NCBI GenBank assembly: GCA_036345935.2
Contig: JADWOT020001334.1
Span: 124,001-188,000, forward strand
DNA from: Taenia hydatigena
Taxonomy: Eukaryota; Platyhelminthes; Cestoda; Cyclophyllidea; Taeniidae
Direction of reading: 5' to 3'
Length of the DNA stretch: 64,000 bases
Program-made: the position numbers and the translations under genes
Shown: positions 59,400 through 64,000 of the stretch, piece by piece
Layout of the letters: each line of letters opens with the position of its first letter
How positions within the stretch are numbered: the first letter of the stretch is position 1
Notes under the pieces: model-generated
The model's input: only the letters and a program-made list of their open reading frames with translations
Databases searched by the model: none
Told to the model about the DNA's origin: nothing

Positions 59400-61897
59400 C
59401 CTCTTCCTCATTTCCTTTTCTTTCCCCTTTCAAGCCCATCAAATCATCCATAACAATGAACTCTTCGTCGTTCTCCTTCCCCTTGTAAAGTAGTCTCTAT
59501 GTCGATCTCATTTTCTGCAAATGCGCATGTTTATTCCTCATTTGGTAGTCACTCTATTCCTTCCAAATGCTAGTCTAAAGCAAGATCTCTTTGTTAGTTT
59601 TTTAAATATTCATCCTCTATTCCTTCATATCCATGCCGCATTTTTCAAACTACCACACTTATTTTCTGCATTCCTCTTTCTCCACTGCACCTCACAGTTT
59701 TTATACACGCCATAACTACTCACCTGCTTTCCGAATATTATTTAGCAAAGGTTTCAACATTGTGCTTTAGCATTCTTGTTTTTGAATCTATTCGGCCCCC
59801 ACTCCATATATGCATGGTTTTCTTTTTATTGCCCACACAGGCTTCGTAATTGCGTCTTATCAGCGTGACATTATGATGTTCTCAAGGTCGTCGACGTCCT
59901 CATATGTAGTGACAAAGTTCTTCATTATGAAGTAACGAAGAAACAACAGGAATTTGCTATCATCTAATCTAAACATATTACTTTGCGTCAAACTTTACAA
60001 GCAATAACATTACGTTGACTTCCTTTGCATGCCTTCAGCCCATAAAAAATGCAACGCCATGTATTTATTTTTAAAATGATTTGCCCAATACTTAAACATT
60101 AATAGGATGTGATTACAATTCTTTTCAAAATTTTCTGTCTACCTTAACAACCATAGGTTCCTAGGATCCAGAAGGCAGCTTTTAATTTTATAGCCACCGC
60201 CTACTTTACTTGATGCGAGTCCAGCCTCATAGAAAAGCTTTTCAGAATACTTCTTATCTGCCGATTCTTTAATCCACTTGCATTGCAACGTGTATCAAAC
60301 GGCCCTACTATGTTTAAAAACAAATGTGAACAACTAGGGGGAGACTTCACTGATCTTTCGACAAGGCAGAGACACGACGCAAAGGACTTCAAGCGCACTA
60401 ACAGATGTTACCTGAATTCATTTAACGATATGCCCGCCTACCATAACCTCCATCTTATCTGACCATTTCGTTTACCATGCTATTTAAATTCACGTAGTTG
60501 CTTAATCGTGGTGCTAGCCGTCACATCCATTAAAAGATACCGCGTGCTGAACCGACAACATGACGCCTTCTTGCCAAATACGCTCCTGCACAAAATAGTT
60601 GGAAATACCTTGTTTTCTTCTCCTTAAGCACAACCCTTCCTTCTCATACCCATTCGGCCACCTACAAGATACGCGTTCACCACATTTTAAAGCTATTTTC
60701 AAGGCTAAGTAGTAGCATCCCACTTCTTGACTATTCGCGGCACATTTAGCAGTAGGATTGGAGCACCAAATGGAGACGCTACTTCGAAGTGCACTCCACT
60801 CGCTTCAGTAAACTGCGACCCAACAAAATTAAAACACTTCCACACCTGCTGAGGTAAAACATGCCACAGCTATCATTCGATCATAAAAATGGGCCGCGGT
60901 TGCGCAATAGAACATCTCCATCACAAATTCATGCATACGCGCTACGGCGTCCTCAACTTTTCTTCTCCCCGGAGACGTAGAGACGCCATACTCTGATAAA
61001 ATACACACGCATATATTTAACGTGCAACGACGAGGCAAATAGATGGTCCCATCACTAAAATCCGCCATCTAACGAACCACTGGCGAATTGCATTGTTGTC
61101 TTCGCCCTGTTCAGTACCGTTCTCCATGCACACCCCTGCAAGAGTACTGCCTCGTCAGCCACCCCCATCTTCTATGGTGCAAGCGAATTCCGCATGAGAT
61201 AGGACAATGTGCGAGCCATCACACGTGCCCATGACTATTGGAGGAAATACGGGCCCAAAAGCGAAAGGTTAAACTCCTGTCAATGATGCGGCACCACGAC
61301 AACTAGTGACAGAACACTTGCATCGCAGACATGCAAAGACAAGCCCAACCACTTGTCTCAGATAACGGAACTACATTCAATGCCATCGACTACCAGGTGA
61401 CCGTTAACACACACAAAAGAATCCTTAAATCGCACAACTTCGTGTCGGAAAAGCTGCGTAGGTAAGAATCTGCAGAGGCAAATGGAGCATGAAGTCGTTG
61501 AACATTTTACGTTTCGCTCAGAAATTAAGCTCACCTGACAAATGAGTCATCCCACTCACTGCAGCAATCACACGTGGACGCAATTAAAAATGCCTCCGGA
61601 AAGTTACCCATGCAAGGACACGGGCCAATAACTTACGTCTTAAGCCCCAAACATCAGGCAAACGATCATAATATAACTGCCCTTCCAATTATTTCATACC
61701 CGTTTGACATCGGCTTCATCTCATACCATAGTAGCAAAAGCGACAAAATCCCAACATCTGAGTAAAAACGAAAAGGCAAGACGAATAATCTTGGGACGAC
61801 AACATGTAATTCAACTTGTTCGACATGCTCACAAAGTTACCGGTTCACTCTTGTTTTGCTCTCCCCTGGCACTCACGTACCGTACTCAGTCGGTCAT
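59400..61897 (+). repeat. Repeat family C, copy 2
   Basis: This is the counterpart of 11150-13668 in the same orientation and order, ending at the same CCGTACTCAG landmark. Differences include small insertions, for example extra sequence near 59905 and 60270. No terminal repeats or target duplications could be defined. Unlike copy 1, it is not followed by B and A sequences within the window. Confidence 0.75.
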
Positions 61898-64000
61898 AAG
61901 TCCTCCAAGCACAAAACCGCACCTCATGTTCGGAGTGAATGATCAGACCACACTGGGCAAAGGAACCCTCGGTAGGATTGGTAGGTCGAATGATTGCAAC
62001 ACCACAGCTGCTAACAACGACGATGACGAGTTCAGAGGCGCTTGGTGCAGTCTCAGTGGTTTCCCATGGGCCGGCTCCTACGTCCACATTCCTGTTCGCC
62101 ATCACCACCAACGGCAGCGATGAATGCTCTTGACAGCCCGACGAGTCCGCGATGTTGTTAAAAAGTGATCTATAACCGGCCGGCAGGAGAGCAGATGTCG
62201 GTCAGTGAGGCTACTCACTATCGCGATCTGCCATTGATGAGAGGCCATTTAGCACAGAAATGCTGTGCTGACGAATACCATATGCAATAAGCGAATTTCG
62301 AAGACAAAATCGACACCCGGTGTTGTTAGCTAAACAACCTAATCTTTCTTATAAAAGGCCCCACGGAAGAAAATTTTACTCCGTACTTTGGGCCTGCAAT
62401 GACCTTAACACCAAGTAAAGCCGAGCAGGTGGCAGACTTCTCTCAAGTTCTACAGCAAATGGGATTTCGTTCGCTGCAACCCCTCCTTTTGAAATAACGC
62501 ACCATCCAACAAACCGCCAGGGCAACCCAAACGTATCCATTTCACAATTGTCCAGCACAACGAACAAACGTGAAGGTGTTGTCCACGAACAAGGAAAACT
62601 TGCATGAGTTTTCCTCATGAATCTCATCCAACAGAAAAAAACCTCGTGCATACACAAACAAATAAGTTCCATGCGTTACAAGTGAATGATCGAAGACCGC
62701 GACTAAGGCTCACCGTCCACGTAGCGAACCTCACCCATGTCCCACCCCACGCTGAATACTAGGCAATTCTTTGTAAAATGAGCTTTATGGAGAAACAAGG
62801 GACTAAAAACCATACTAAACGGAATTCGAATTAGATGGTGCAAAGTTATCAGAAGTAAAGCCATCCTTAAAACTTATTGGGTAGGCAAAATGTTAGAAAT
62901 CTGAGTAGATTTTGTTTGTAAAGATCATTTAATGCGCGGTCAACAGGTAATTTTGTGCACAATCCATTTTCGGTGATGCGTACGTCCCCTAGAAAAGTGC
63001 TTTTTACAGGTGATCAAGCATGCCCACAAGTGGGGTTGCAACGTGGTGAGCACACAGATCATATGGCCAATATGCGTGCCCCTACGTGTTAGTCGCTAGG
63101 GGCATGAGTGCGCTTTGGCTCACGTACAGGTTCAACCAACGGTATCCATCTTCCCACAATAATTCCTTCTACAATCTTATTCATTCAACGCCTTAGTGTC
63201 CCCTTTAATGTGGCTAAAATGCAGAATTACTTGCTAACTTGAGCCTCAAATTCATCACTAATTAACAAGGGCCATGCGATTAGTTTGGCCTTGACGATAA
63301 ACGCTATTGATTATCATATCATCAGGACCTGGGATATGCCCTTCTAAAGGCATCATATTTATAAAAAAAAGTTTAAAACAGGAAATGAATACTTATCAAT
63401 TCTCTGGCTTACGAAGATGCAGACGTTCTAGTCCCAGTTTAAATACGAGAGAGTGGCTTTAGATGCATCAGCCTTGCAGCCAAATAATCAACAATCAACA
63501 GGCCTAAAATGACAGCTATTACCATTCCTAGCAATTTGTTGTAAATGGTGCAAGGCGATTTTTAGTAGGTCCTCAAAGGCAACCGGGAATAATAAGCATT
63601 TTTGATACTTTTGGAGGAAGATTCTAGGATTGACGACATCGCATTTATTATAATGTAGCCTTGAATCACTACATACCCATTATCAGTACACGACCCAATT
63701 GATTTATTTGTGATCTAAAGTTGCACTAGAAATATTCCCAGGATTAGACCTCTTTTAATACTGGCTCAGTGAGAATGGAGCGGAATGTCGGGCTTTGTAT
63801 TAGTCGTTGGAGAGTTTTTTGGTACCATGGTCTCGTAATTGCAAAGTAAAGACAGAAGATTTATAGGAATTGAGTGCTTTAAATAGCACATCCGATAAAA
63901 AGAACTCTTGAGCTTTAATGTTCAGAGCAGGTTAAATAGTAGATAGTTTGCGCAGAATAGGGACATGGGAACAAATATGGGTACAGTGTCCAAAGACATG
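61898..64000. other. Unassigned stretch to the window end
   Basis: Frames at 61704-62123 (139 codons, mostly within and just past family C) and 62376-62672 (minus strand, 98 codons) have no recognised motif. Nothing else is identified. Confidence 0.4.

Noticed and set aside
1..64000. Possible bacterial or phage accessory system
   Set aside because: There are no dense coding frames, ribosome-binding sites, CRISPR repeats or operons. The sequence has the character of eukaryotic non-coding DNA.

Overview
This window looks like non-coding, repeat-rich nuclear DNA from a eukaryote, most likely an animal. No operon structure, Shine-Dalgarno sites or dense open reading frames are visible. The longest ATG-started frame is 171 codons, which is about what chance allows in 64 kb of AT-leaning DNA. 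I recognise no conserved protein domain. The old, diverged multi-kilobase repeats and a short element with long terminal direct repeats would suit a large flatworm (for example tapeworm) genome, where terminal-repeat retrotransposons in miniature (TRIMs) are known. That assignment is a weak inference.

What the window does hold is several repeat families, found by comparing it with itself. Family A (about 4.4 kb) is at 2727-7090 (+), 15098-18375 (+, 3'-truncated) and 32185-36235 (-, 5'-truncated). All three copies carry a 73-nt tRNA-like sequence at the same internal place, followed 203-222 bp later by a pyrimidine-rich open frame starting MP(G/V)ERL. The middle copy folds as a nearly intact tRNA with a tRNA-Arg body but an AGG (Pro) anticodon. 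Family B (about 0.6 kb) is at 408-1010 and 14250-14870. Family C (about 2.5 kb) is at 11150-13668 and 59400-61897. Family D is at 39230-39800 and 44935-45430, next to a tandem duplication of roughly 850 bp (43550-44800) with a nested 61-bp duplication.

Two TRIM-like elements are present: 9763-10658, and 45903-46747, the latter flanked by a 9-bp direct repeat. Each has a 185-bp 5' terminal repeat. The second lies end to end with an older, inverted terminal-repeat fragment (46751-46872), which suggests nested insertion. A degenerate tandem array with a period near 174 bp occupies about 50440-51700.

The layout is: 0-18 kb, a dense mosaic (B, A, TRIM, C, B, A); 18.4-32 kb, a long stretch with no internal repeat match; 32-36 kb, the inverted A copy; 39-47 kb, the D duplications and TRIM 2; 50-52 kb, the satellite-like array; 59-62 kb, the second C copy. 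Copy ends are placed by eye to within a few tens of bases. Identities were not computed.
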